Assembly: GCA_016285245.1 (NCBI GenBank)
Contig: JAEEQH010000022.1
Span: 1-52,137, forward strand
Direction of reading: 5' to 3'
Length of the DNA: 52,137 nt
DNA from: Prevotella sp.
GTDB taxonomy: Bacteria > Bacteroidota > Bacteroidia > Bacteroidales > Bacteroidaceae
Under the pieces are notes generated by a model, which did not search any database, was not told where the DNA came from, and worked only from the letters and a program-made list of their open reading frames with translations. The stretch's first letter is position 1, and every line of letters starts with the position of its first letter. Position numbers and translations under genes: made by a program. Shown here piece after piece: positions 16,755-25,745 of this stretch.

Positions 16755-18599
16755 ATGGGAAAGATAAACGAGGAACGAGGAAAGAGGAACGAGGAAAGAG
16801 GAAAGATGAACATCTGGGGGCTGCTGAGAAACATACTGCCCTTCGTACTGCCTTATCGCTGGCTGATTGCCGTGACGCTGGTGCTGACGCTCGTCGGCTC
16901 GCTCATGGCTCAGGTGAACGCCGTGGTGCTGGACCGCGCCGTGGACGCCATTAACGCGCTGACACAGACACCTGGCGGCTTCCGCTGGGCCGAGGCGGTG
17001 AGGATACTGACGGTCATCAGCATCATCCTGCTGGGCAAGGAGGTGGTGGGGGCCGTGGTGACGTTCTTCCAGCGCTACTACGGCGAGCGGATGCGTATCC
17101 TCGTCAGCCGCGACCTGTCGCTGAAGGTGGTGGAGCGCATCCTCTCGTTCCGCATGGCGTTCTTCGCCGAGGATGGCAACGAGACGGGTAAGCTGCAGTC
17201 GCGCATAGACCGTGGCATCATGAGCCTGTCGAACACGGTGAACAACTTCTTCATCGAGATCCTGCCGCTGTTCACCAGCGCCGTGCTGGCCCTGGGACTG
17301 ATGTTCATGGCGAACGTCTACGTGGGACTGGTGGCGCTGTGCATCGTCCCCATCTACTTCTGGGTGACGTACATCCAGGCAGGACGGATGAAGGGCGGAC
17401 GGCGCAACATCTTCGGCGGTCACCAGGCCGTGAGCCAGGGCATCCTGAACATCCTGGAGAGCATCACCGTCATCAAGTCGTTCAACCGCGAGGAGATAGA
17501 GGCCGGGCGCCAGGAGGCGCTGCAGGACCGTATGACCGCCCTGCAGCTGAACACGCGCAAGCAGAGCTACTTCTTCAACGGTCTGAAGAGTTTCCTGGAG
17601 CAGATAGGCACGGTGCTGATTATCATCCTCACGGCCTACCTCGTGCTCATCGACTACCCGGGGATGTCGATCGGTAAGATCATGTACCACGTGATGCTCT
17701 TCGCCAACGTCAGCGCACCGATACGCCAGCTGCACCGCATCTACGACGACATGAACGACGCCCTCATCTACGCCGAGGGGTTCTTCGGCATCCTGCATGC
17801 CGACCACGAGGTGGAGGAGAGCGGCCACGAGAAGCCCGCCGAGGTCAGGGGCGACATCGTGATGAGCCACGTGGACTTCACCTATCCCAACGGCACGAAG
17901 GCGCTGCACGACGTGTCGCTACGCATAGAGCCGGGCAAGATCACCGCCCTCGTGGGACTGAGCGGCGCCGGCAAGAGCACCATCGTGAATCTGCTGGACA
18001 AGTTCTACAACCCACAGAGCGGCACCATCACCCTCGACGGCACGGCGCTGGAGCAGTGGGACACGCAATGGCTACGCGACCACGTGGGACTGGTGCTGCA
18101 GAAGAACCACATCTTCGACGGCAGCATCGAGGAGAACATCCGCTACGGCTGTCCCGGGGCCACCCACGACGACGTCGTCCGCGCCGCCAAGCAGGCGTAC
18201 ATCTACGACCAGATTATGCAGCTGCCCAACGGCTTCGAGACGACGGCCCTGCAACTCAGCGGCGGCCAGCAGCAGCGCATCGCCATTGCCCGAATGTTCA
18301 TTAAGAACCCGCCCATCATCTTCCTCGACGAGCCCACGGCCAGCCTCGATGCCATTGCCACCGAGCAGATCAAGGCCTCGATCGACGCCATCAAGCAGGG
18401 GCGTACCGTCGTCATCATCTCGCACAACATCGGCCAGATTATCGATGCCGACCGCATCTACGTGCTGGAGCAGGGACGGGTCGTACAGGGCGGCCGTCCC
18501 GACGACGTCTATCGCCAAGGCGGACTCTACAAGGAAATCTTCGATGCCAGTGCCCGCAGCCTGAACGTTGACAAGATTGCGTCGACGTTGGGAGAGTAA
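16755..18599 (+). CDS. ABC half-transporter (membrane domain fused to ATPase)
   Basis: A 614-residue exporter-type ABC protein. The transmembrane domain (six helices, roughly residues 20-320) includes the RMRILVSRDLSLKVVERILSF coupling region. The nucleotide-binding domain has Walker A LSGAGKST, signature LSGGQQQR, Walker B IIFLDEPTAS and the H-loop SHN. It would act as a homodimer, since no partner gene is adjacent. Known relatives export lipids, peptides or drugs; the substrate is not predictable. The start is uncertain. ATG 16755 gives a product beginning MGKINEERG, with two NEERGKR-type heptads from a 7-nt repeat. ATG 16806 would omit them and would have the same purine repeat directly upstream as a strong Shine-Dalgarno-like tract. 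A convergent terminator follows at 18619-18697. Confidence 0.88.
   Translation: MGKINEERGKRNEERGKMNIWGLLRNILPFVLPYRWLIAVTLVLTLVGSLMAQVNAVVLDRAVDAINALTQTPGGFRWAEAVRILTVISIILLGKEVVGAVVTFFQRYYGERMRILVSRDLSLKVVERILSFRMAFFAEDGNETGKLQSRIDRGIMSLSNTVNNFFIEILPLFTSAVLALGLMFMANVYVGLVALCIVPIYFWVTYIQAGRMKGGRRNIFGGHQAVSQGILNILESITVIKSFNREEIEAGRQEALQDRMTALQLNTRKQSYFFNGLKSFLEQIGTVLIIILTAYLVLIDYPGMSIGKIMYHVMLFANVSAPIRQLHRIYDDMNDALIYAEGFFGILHADHEVEESGHEKPAEVRGDIVMSHVDFTYPNGTKALHDVSLRIEPGKITALVGLSGAGKSTIVNLLDKFYNPQSGTITLDGTALEQWDTQWLRDHVGLVLQKNHIFDGSIEENIRYGCPGATHDDVVRAAKQAYIYDQIMQLPNGFETTALQLSGGQQQRIAIARMFIKNPPIIFLDEPTASLDAIATEQIKASIDAIKQGRTVVIISHNIGQIIDADRIYVLEQGRVVQGGRPDDVYRQGGLYKEIFDASARSLNVDKIASTLGE
16770..16805 (+). 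repeat. 7-nt purine tandem repeat at the ABC transporter start
   Basis: Five units of GAGGAAC/GAGGAAA in exact 7-nt register lie immediately before ATG 16806. If translation begins at 16755, the repeat encodes NEERGKR-type heptads. The same 7-nt repeat, with its purine strand also on the coding strand, occurs in the neopullulanase gene (42409-42482) and malQ (48310-48335). Confidence 0.85.
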
Positions 18600-18618
18600 A
18601 ACGAGGGGGAATTCAAAA

Positions 18619-18697
18619 AAACGAAAATCTTCAAAAATCTTTCAAAAATAAGCCATCCGAAAGCCAATTTTTGTCAGACTTTTGAAGATTTTCGTTT
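18619..18697. terminator. Bidirectional terminator between ABC and SusD genes
   Basis: An 18-nt arm, AAACGAAAATCTTCAAAA (18619-18636), has its exact reverse complement at 18680-18697, separated by 43 nt. The arms are A/T-rich at both ends, so RNA from either strand ends in a U-rich arm. It sits between convergent genes ending at 18599 (+) and 18735 (-), as expected for a shared transcript end. Confidence 0.65.
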
Positions 18698-18700
18698 AGA

Positions 18701-18719
18701 TGTGACGTGTTACGTCACA
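18701..18719. repeat. TGTGACG/CGTCACA palindrome
   Basis: TGTGACG (18701-18707) and CGTCACA (18713-18719) form a perfect inverted repeat around 5 nt, 16 nt past the SusD stop codon. It may extend the terminator, or it may be a protein-binding site. Nothing else in the window carries the same word in an operator position. Confidence 0.45.
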
Positions 18720-18734
18720 GTCTCGAGTATAAGA

Positions 18735-20594
18735 TTAGAAGCCGATCTTGCCCTTCCAGTTCAGGAACCACGACTTCTGGTCTTCCAGGTTCTTCTTGAT
18801 CTCGCCACGCATGATGTCGCGATTATCCTGACCACGGCGAGCGTAGATATACTCAGCCATCGTCTTACCAGGATTCGGCTGACGCAGGGCGAAGCGCATC
18901 AGGTCGTAGTAGCGCGTACCCTCGAAGCACATCTCCAGTGCATTCTCGTTCAGAATCAGACTGTCGACGTAAGCCTGCTGGATGGGACGCAGCTGGTCCT
19001 CAGTGAGCGTCGAGTCCTCAGGCAGGCGGTAGTACTCGTTCATCGGCGTCCAACCGGATCCACGTGTGTGGATACCCATGGTGTTGATGTAGCCCGTGGT
19101 ACGTCCGTCGACCAGGTGCTCCTCGGTAAAGATACCATAACGTGCGGCAGGGAAGTCAATCTGGCTGGCCCAGGCAGAGTCAGCCTTAGAGAGGTGCTTA
19201 TAAACATTATAAATGTTCTCATCGCCATGACCTGCCAGAACAGCAATAGTATCGCCCATAATCTCATCGTTCAGACCAGTTGCCAGGATGTCGTAGGCCA
19301 TACGTGGGAAGCCGCCGCCGTTGAGGGCCTCAGCCAGGCGCAGGTAAATCTGAGTGAGACGGTAGATGTGGATGTTCTTTGAACGGAACTTGTCGACGTA
19401 CTGTGTCTCAATACGCTGGCTGGAAGAAGGATCGATGTAGTAACCCTCATCGTCGAGGATACCATAGAGACGGAGATCGCCCGCACGGTGCTCGCTAAGA
19501 CCCTTCTGAGCATAGTAGGCAGAACGGCCGTCGGCACTCAGCACACAGTGCTCCTGCGACTCAGAGAGGGCAATGAGGCTCTTCGAGGGGGAGAGGCTGA
19601 CACGGTAGTTGTTCTCACTCTGCGAGTTGAACAGCAGACGCAGCTGGCTGTAGTTGTTGTCAGCACGCAGGGAGTCACCGGGAATCACGGTAATCAGCTC
19701 GTCGCCGGGCGTCTCACTACGCTCATTATAGTAGTCGATGAGCGAGCCCCAGCCATACATGATATCCCATTCCGTTGCGCCCGGACTCCATGTTCTCAGG
19801 TTCAGACCGATAGGACAATAGGAGTTATCGCCATTGCGCTCATTGATGTACTTGTAGTAGCGTAGGGCAGCCTCACGATAGGTAGCCTGACTGTTGGTCA
19901 AGGTAGCCAACCAGAGGTTCAGGTCGCCCAGCACGATGTTGATGGGGAACCAGAGCATATAGGAGTTCACCGAGGCGATGCTGCCATAGCCGGGATACTC
20001 GCGCTTGTAACGCTCTGCCAGCGGCTCGAGGTCGCTGATGAAGTAGCGGCATACTTCCTCGATACCATAGAACGGATACTGCTTCTCAGCGTCCTGCTTC
20101 GTCATCACAGGCTCCGTGACAAAGGGCACCGAACCATAGTTAAGCACCAACTGGAGGTAAGTCCACGCACGGATGGCTTTCACGGCAGCATACTCCTTCA
20201 TGAAGATGTACTCGTTACGGTTGTTCTTCAGAGCCGTGTCGGCATGTGCTACAAAATAGTTACAGTTGTTAATGACAGCATAGTAATCGCTCGGCTGATT
20301 GTACCTATTGTCATCACTCACATTAAAGAAGGCAAGGTCGCGCAAGTCACTGTTGGCCACATTGGTGACATCTACCAGGTCGGCACGCACCTCGCCAAGC
20401 AGGATGGTGCGGTCGGCGATGGCCTGCAACTTGTTGACGATACCGACAACGCTATACATCGTATCGGTAGCATGAGTCAGGTGCTCCGTCTCAGAGAAGA
20501 TGACCTGATCGGAGTCCTGCTCAAAGAAGTCTGAGCAAGCCGTGAAAGTGCCAGCGGCAAGCAGTGCAGTAATGAATATATAAATCCTTTTCAT
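18735..20594 (-). CDS. susD: SusD/RagB-type glycan-binding lipoprotein (pair 2)
   Basis: A 619-residue surface lipoprotein, the last gene of the seven-gene operon. MKRIYIFITALLAAGTFTAC ends in the lipobox. The SusD-like alpha-helical fold shows in NKLQAIADRTILLGEVRADLVD, VINNCNYFVAHADTALKN (first TPR), the long AVKAIRAWTYLQLVLNYGSVPFVTEPV stretch, and the C-terminal LNENALEMCFEGTRYYDLMRFALR that closes the RagB family. SusD proteins cap the SusC barrel and bind the glycan. The start at 20594 leaves 12 nt after the SusC stop; an alternative ATG at 20603 adds three residues. SusC just upstream is its partner. The cargo is unknown, as no enzyme is encoded in the operon. Confidence 0.92.
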   Translation of the reverse strand: MKRIYIFITALLAAGTFTACSDFFEQDSDQVIFSETEHLTHATDTMYSVVGIVNKLQAIADRTILLGEVRADLVDVTNVANSDLRDLAFFNVSDDNRYNQPSDYYAVINNCNYFVAHADTALKNNRNEYIFMKEYAAVKAIRAWTYLQLVLNYGSVPFVTEPVMTKQDAEKQYPFYGIEEVCRYFISDLEPLAERYKREYPGYGSIASVNSYMLWFPINIVLGDLNLWLATLTNSQATYREAALRYYKYINERNGDNSYCPIGLNLRTWSPGATEWDIMYGWGSLIDYYNERSETPGDELITVIPGDSLRADNNYSQLRLLFNSQSENNYRVSLSPSKSLIALSESQEHCVLSADGRSAYYAQKGLSEHRAGDLRLYGILDDEGYYIDPSSSQRIETQYVDKFRSKNIHIYRLTQIYLRLAEALNGGGFPRMAYDILATGLNDEIMGDTIAVLAGHGDENIYNVYKHLSKADSAWASQIDFPAARYGIFTEEHLVDGRTTGYINTMGIHTRGSGWTPMNEYYRLPEDSTLTEDQLRPIQQAYVDSLILNENALEMCFEGTRYYDLMRFALRQPNPGKTMAEYIYARRGQDNRDIMRGEIKKNLEDQKSWFLNWKGKIGF

Positions 20595-20606
20595 AATCGT
20601 CATGTA

Positions 20607-23600
20607 TTAGAGGTTGATTTTGATTCCGGCAACAAACGAACGGCTCTGAGCCAGCTGCCCAACGTCGATGCCCTGACCAATAACACTGGAGCTCATGCTG
20701 AATTCAGGATCGGAGCCCAGATACTTGGTAAACGTGAACAAATTGTTGGCCTGAATCCAGAACTGCAGACCCTGGATGTACTCAGAATTCAGTGGCAAGT
20801 CATAGCTCAGCGTAGCGCTCTTCAAGCGCAGGTAGGAGCCGTCCTCAATCCAACGGTCGCTGAAACGCGAGTTACCCATGGGATCCTGGAACGACAGACG
20901 AGGAATGTCCGTCACCTGTCCCTCCACCTGCCAGCGGCGGTTCAATGCCTTTGTCTGGTTCATGAAACGTGAGCCGCTCTCCAGCTGCATACGCTGGTAG
21001 TTGAACACATCGTTGCCCAGCGAGTAGTTGAAACGCAGGTCAAGCTTGAAGCGCTTGAACGTCACTGCACTGGAGATATTACCATAGATGTCGGGGTTAG
21101 GATCACCAATGACAGTACGGTCATTCTCATTAATCTCATGGTTGCCATCAAGATCGGCGAACTGAATATCACCAGCCTTGAACATATCATGGTCAACACC
21201 ATTGTCGTTCAGGATATAGAGACCGGCAGCCTCTGCCTCAGCAGTGGTCGAGAAGACGCCCTTGCTCTTATAGCCGTAGAACAGGTTGGCAGCCTGACCA
21301 ATCTGTGTACGGATGGTAGCACCGTAGACCTCATTATCAATGTACTGCTTATTGTCAGGCAGCTCGGTAATCTTGTTCTTGTAGTGGCCAATACTGACAC
21401 CAGCCTGCCACTGCCAATCCTTCGTAGCCACGATCTTAGCGGTAGCCGTCACGTCGAAGCCCTCGTTCTTCAGCTGTCCACCGTTCGACCAGTTCTCTTT
21501 CAGACCAGAGAGGAATCCGAGCGACTGAAGCGTCAGGAGGTTGTCGGTAGTAGAGCGGAAGTAGTTGATGCTTACACCAATGCGGTTGTTAAACACACTC
21601 GTCTCGAGACCGACATTGAAGCGACGCGTCGTCTCCCACTGAATCTTCTTGTTACCGATGCCGGAGAAGACAAGGCCGGAACGTGAATTCAACACCAGAA
21701 TAGAGTTGAAATAGCTGCGAGCAGCGTAATAGTCGATATCATCGTTACCGCTGACATCGAAGCCAGCCGTCAGACGCAGGTAGTTGATGCTCTTGTTAGC
21801 AGCCAGCCAGGGCTCGTTGCTAAGCACCCACGATGCCTGTACGCTGGGGAAGAGGCCCCAGGCTGCATCGAACAGACGCAGGTTACCGCCATCGCTACCG
21901 AAGCGTGACGAGCCCTCAGCCGTCAAGTTGGCCTGCAAGTAGTAGCGGTTACGGAAATTGTAATTAGCCTGTGCATACCATGCCAGGGAGTTCCAGGAGT
22001 CACCGATACACTCGTCATCGGGGTTGGTCAGACTGGCCTTGATAAACGGCGTCTTATCGTTACCCGTGTTATAGCCGAGCAGCGAAGTCATCGTATAGTT
22101 TTCCCAATTGATGCGTGCGCCACCAAATACATGGATGCTATGGGCATTGTAGCGGTTCTCCCAATCCAAACGGGTGTCGCTCATCACCGAATTCTGCTTC
22201 GATGCCAGTGAGCGTACCTCGTTCTGACGATAGGAACCGAGAGCAGCCACATAGTAGTCAGGTGTACCGTTGATGGGAATATAGTATTTCTCGTTGGTAT
22301 TCACCAGGTTGTAGCTGAAGTGTTCCGAGATGGCGAGGTTACGGGTCAGTTGGATGCGCGGCGTTGCCGTCAGGTTCAGCATGGAGTTCTCGAAGCGGTT
22401 CTTCGACTCACCCTCACTATACTCGTTAATGGCTGCGGGGTTACCGATACGCCAGTTATAGTTCGTGTAGTAGGCCAATGCTTCATCAAGATAAGACTCT
22501 GCCTCGACATCAAAGAACGTATCACTCAAGCGTCCCATACCATAGCTATAGGGGCTGAGGAACGGGCTCTTGGCATAGGCCAGGAAGCTGGGTGCCGTCG
22601 GTGTGCCGTCATCATAACTTGCGGGAGCTCCGTCATTACGGATGTTACGCGTGATGTTGGCAAACGATGCATCAAAACGAATATCAAAAGTCTGAGTCAG
22701 CGAGATATCGGTATTGAAGCGTACGTTCAAACGGTTCATGCCGTTCTCCTTCAGCGTGCTCTGCTGACTGGTGTAGCCGACAGACAGGTTGTAGTTTGCC
22801 ACGGCGTCACCACCCTCGACGTTGATGCCATAGTTCTGCGTCATCGCCGTACGATAGACATAGTCCTTCCAGTCAGTTTCCTGATGGTACTTCTTATACC
22901 AGTAGTAATCAGGATCCTCATTGAGGAACTTGAACTTCTGAATCTGCGTATTAGTAGACTTCAGCATCTCAGATGCGTAGCTGCGATACTGTCTAGCATC
23001 CATCACCTGGAGGAACTTCGGCTCCAGCACCACACCGGCAGAGATGTTTGCTGTGATACGCGTAGCCATTGACTTGTTACGCCGAGTATCAATGAGGATG
23101 ACACCATTGGCACCCTTGGCACCATAGAGGGCCGTACCATTGCGCATCACCGTCACCTTCTCAATGTCGGCGGGGTTGATAGCTGACAGCACATCGTTAT
23201 ACAAGCCCTGATGGAGCACCGAGCGGTTATACTGCTGGTCGAAGACAACACCGTCGACGACGATCAGCGGCTGGGCGTTGACGTTCAGAGAGTTCAGACC
23301 CTGAATGAACATCACACTACCAACACCGGGCGTCGCGTTACGGGTGACGGTATATACCTGACCGCCCAACTGCTGCTGAATCTCATCCTTGATATTCACG
23401 CTGTTGGTATACTTGAAGTCGGTAGCCACACGGTCGTTACGCGGATCTATCTGCTTACCATAATCGGGCGTGAAGGACGTTGGATAGAGCAGTACATCAA
23501 ACTGTTTCTCTGACGTCTTCAGACCCATACGAACGGGCGTATAGTCAGTCGTCGACACATAGACGGCGGTCGCGAACACCGGCACTTTCAGCTCATAGCT

Positions 23601-23849
23601 GCCATCGTCCTCCGTGAGAACGCTGTATCCGTCGATACCATCGGCAGTGACGATGGCACCACCAACAGGCTGGCCGGTAATGGCACTCTTCACCTGTCCA
23701 CGGACAGTGCGGGTGTCATACTTCTTCTGATTCTTCTTGACGACACGAGCAGAGACGAACTCCTCGTCCTCCTGGTCATCATCCTGTGCTGAGACGCATA
23801 CAGGGAAGGCCATCAGCAGGGTAAGTCCGAATAATATATATCTTTTCAT
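20607..23849 (-). CDS. susC: SusC/RagA-type TonB-dependent transporter (pair 2)
   Basis: A 1080-residue outer-membrane barrel. MKRYILFGLTLLMAFPVCVSAQ is the signal peptide, and choosing ATG 23849 avoids overlap with the upstream gene (the frame extends to 23864). An acidic stretch (DDDQEDEE) is followed by a carboxypeptidase-D regulatory-like domain (about 45-130, TVRGQVKSAITGQPVGGAIVTADG). The plug domain carries IQGLNSLNVNAQPLIVVDGVVFDQ and GTALYGAKGANGVILIDTRR, the SusC hallmark. About 850 residues of beta-barrel follow. It imports oligosaccharides, or possibly glycopeptides, with energy from TonB. It is less standard than pair 1 before the plug: the regulatory domain starts late and is preceded by a basic stretch (VVKKNQKKYD). 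Confidence 0.93.
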   Translation of the reverse strand: MKRYILFGLTLLMAFPVCVSAQDDDQEDEEFVSARVVKKNQKKYDTRTVRGQVKSAITGQPVGGAIVTADGIDGYSVLTEDDGSYELKVPVFATAVYVSTTDYTPVRMGLKTSEKQFDVLLYPTSFTPDYGKQIDPRNDRVATDFKYTNSVNIKDEIQQQLGGQVYTVTRNATPGVGSVMFIQGLNSLNVNAQPLIVVDGVVFDQQYNRSVLHQGLYNDVLSAINPADIEKVTVMRNGTALYGAKGANGVILIDTRRNKSMATRITANISAGVVLEPKFLQVMDARQYRSYASEMLKSTNTQIQKFKFLNEDPDYYWYKKYHQETDWKDYVYRTAMTQNYGINVEGGDAVANYNLSVGYTSQQSTLKENGMNRLNVRFNTDISLTQTFDIRFDASFANITRNIRNDGAPASYDDGTPTAPSFLAYAKSPFLSPYSYGMGRLSDTFFDVEAESYLDEALAYYTNYNWRIGNPAAINEYSEGESKNRFENSMLNLTATPRIQLTRNLAISEHFSYNLVNTNEKYYIPINGTPDYYVAALGSYRQNEVRSLASKQNSVMSDTRLDWENRYNAHSIHVFGGARINWENYTMTSLLGYNTGNDKTPFIKASLTNPDDECIGDSWNSLAWYAQANYNFRNRYYLQANLTAEGSSRFGSDGGNLRLFDAAWGLFPSVQASWVLSNEPWLAANKSINYLRLTAGFDVSGNDDIDYYAARSYFNSILVLNSRSGLVFSGIGNKKIQWETTRRFNVGLETSVFNNRIGVSINYFRSTTDNLLTLQSLGFLSGLKENWSNGGQLKNEGFDVTATAKIVATKDWQWQAGVSIGHYKNKITELPDNKQYIDNEVYGATIRTQIGQAANLFYGYKSKGVFSTTAEAEAAGLYILNDNGVDHDMFKAGDIQFADLDGNHEINENDRTVIGDPNPDIYGNISSAVTFKRFKLDLRFNYSLGNDVFNYQRMQLESGSRFMNQTKALNRRWQVEGQVTDIPRLSFQDPMGNSRFSDRWIEDGSYLRLKSATLSYDLPLNSEYIQGLQFWIQANNLFTFTKYLGSDPEFSMSSSVIGQGIDVGQLAQSRSFVAGIKINL

Positions 23850-23853
23850 AGCA

Positions 23854-25713
23854 TTACTGTTCATCGAGGATTAATAACTCTTTACATTTCGACATCCTAA
23901 TCGTCTCGCCATCTCCATGTGGTTCGAAGTAGAAGTAATCGTCATCAGTCCACGAAGCGCCATGAGGTATCAGCAAGACATATGCAATGTTCATGACACG
24001 TGTGTGTGTGTTACGACGATACTCCGTAACCGTGACATCGGTCTCAATTCTCAACGACACCTGTGGTGTACTCTCGTAGAGGCTGTAAGTACAGAACGGG
24101 AACTTGTAGTCCTCAGCCAGCAGGATGTAGTCGAAGATGTCAGTATTGACGGGCTGCTTCGTCACAAGCTCCGTAGAGTCCTTCTTGCCGGCCTCGTTCA
24201 AGTAGCACATATGTGCCTTGAACTTTACCGGAAGACGCTGGATAGCCGTTGCATTACTGTCCGCGGCCAGGATAGGAGCAGTCACCAGATAGACGTCATA
24301 ACCCATGTTCGACAGCACATCGGTGATGTTGATTCGGTAGAACACGTTCACGGCCTTCTGAGGCTTAAACTGCATGAAGCGGTTGCCCCAAATCTTGTTG
24401 TAATAAGGCGAGGTGGGAGGAATGTCCATTGCCGTCAGAGTGACAATCTCCTCCAGCTGCTTCGTTGACGCGTTCTGATCCTTACTCATCTCCTGAATAG
24501 CAGAACGGCTAGTTCCGGGAATGACAATAGCCTGCTTGAAGGTGTTCAGCGGGTTGATCTTCCACCTGTTCACCTTCCTGACGATACCATTGGTACACTC
24601 CACATTCTTCGGGTCGGAAGGATCGTCGATACCATTCAGAACGCCACCGACTTCCAGCGGTTTCTGTTCACTCCTATTACCGCCAGTACCGTACTGATAG
24701 TAGCGCAGGAAAGGCAATCCCCAGTAACTTTCACGGTAATCACCGTTCACAGCGAGCGTCGATTTGGCAGAGTCGCCAAGGGCTCTTGCCGGGTTAAGCG
24801 TCTCACTGAAGATGGTTCCCTGCATAATAGCCAGACGGGGGAACGTATAGGCAAAGGAGTCGCGGTCTACCGTCGTGGGATGGTAGTTGAAGTACGGCTC
24901 ATAGGTCTCCAGAAGATCACGCCATTCTTCGTTCGTCGGCGCCAACATCCAGTAGGTACTATCCTCGTCCGTCAGACGGGCATTGAGGAACCCTCTGCCG
25001 AACAGCTCATTGACCTGAGAGAAGACGGAGTCGAGATAGACGGTCTTACCCTGCTCAATGCCACCAGCCACACTCAAGCTCGGTTCAAATTCCTTACGAT
25101 AGAAATGGCTGTTATACAGGAAGCTGCGGAGGCTGTCCAACTCGGGATCCTTACGCAGGTACTCGAAGATGTTCGGCAAGTAGTCAATCTGCTTGTCTAC
25201 GACAAACAGCATACCGTTCTCGTAGTGTTTGTTTGACCTGTCGGTAATAATCTTCGTACCGGCAATGTCGTTCTGCGAGAAGAGCACACGCTTACCGTTC
25301 ATCAGCAGCAGCGAGTCGACAACGCCGGGAGCGACAGAGTGGTTGTACATGGCGATGTGGTTCTTCACAAACTCCTTGATGATGGTGTTGTCTTCTTCAT
25401 CCACCAAATTCTTCTCGGCGTTATAGTTGGCAATCAGCGCTGCTGCCTCCTCGGCCGTGAAATTGTCGTTTGTCGGTGCAAAGACCGTGAACACCTGACT
25501 GCTGGCCAGCGACTTGTCGAAGCCACAGGCCTTCAGCACACTGGCAAAGTTGCTCAGGTTGCCGTCTTTCTCAATAGCCTGCCACAACGACCCTTCCATT
25601 ACGCCGTCGGACATCCCCTCATAGTGGTCATCCCACGTGTCGGAGCAGGCTGTGAAGGTGAGGGCGGCCAGCGCCAGCCCTATCACCTTTTTATATATTC
25701 TCTTGTTCTTCAT
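23854..25713 (-). CDS. Fasciclin-domain lipoprotein A
   Basis: A 619-residue predicted surface lipoprotein. MKNKRIYKKVIGLALAALTFTAC carries the lipobox. Residues about 40-190 form a FAS1 domain, with LWQAIEKDGNLSNFASVLKACGF, QVFTVFAPTNDNF and VKNHIAMYNHSV. A second, more divergent FAS1-like region (about 195-410) contains YWMLAPTNEEW. The C-terminal 200 residues are beta-rich without a known motif. FAS1 domains mediate adhesion, and in Bacteroidota they often accompany SusC/SusD operons. By position it could play the SusE/SusF surface-binding role. It lies 4 nt upstream of SusC and 30 nt downstream of fasciclin B. Its substrate is unknown. Confidence 0.85.
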   Translation of the reverse strand: MKNKRIYKKVIGLALAALTFTACSDTWDDHYEGMSDGVMEGSLWQAIEKDGNLSNFASVLKACGFDKSLASSQVFTVFAPTNDNFTAEEAAALIANYNAEKNLVDEEDNTIIKEFVKNHIAMYNHSVAPGVVDSLLLMNGKRVLFSQNDIAGTKIITDRSNKHYENGMLFVVDKQIDYLPNIFEYLRKDPELDSLRSFLYNSHFYRKEFEPSLSVAGGIEQGKTVYLDSVFSQVNELFGRGFLNARLTDEDSTYWMLAPTNEEWRDLLETYEPYFNYHPTTVDRDSFAYTFPRLAIMQGTIFSETLNPARALGDSAKSTLAVNGDYRESYWGLPFLRYYQYGTGGNRSEQKPLEVGGVLNGIDDPSDPKNVECTNGIVRKVNRWKINPLNTFKQAIVIPGTSRSAIQEMSKDQNASTKQLEEIVTLTAMDIPPTSPYYNKIWGNRFMQFKPQKAVNVFYRINITDVLSNMGYDVYLVTAPILAADSNATAIQRLPVKFKAHMCYLNEAGKKDSTELVTKQPVNTDIFDYILLAEDYKFPFCTYSLYESTPQVSLRIETDVTVTEYRRNTHTRVMNIAYVLLIPHGASWTDDDYFYFEPHGDGETIRMSKCKELLILDEQ

Positions 25714-25745
25714 AATTGTCTATTATCAATTATCCATTTTCAATT
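25714..25745. repeat. AATT-word repeat filling the gap between fasciclin genes
   Basis: The whole 30-nt gap is built from degenerate AATTGA/AATTAT words. On the minus strand it begins inside the stop codon of fasciclin B and runs up to the ATG of fasciclin A. It resembles the short-period family at 7573-7610. Confidence 0.5.
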
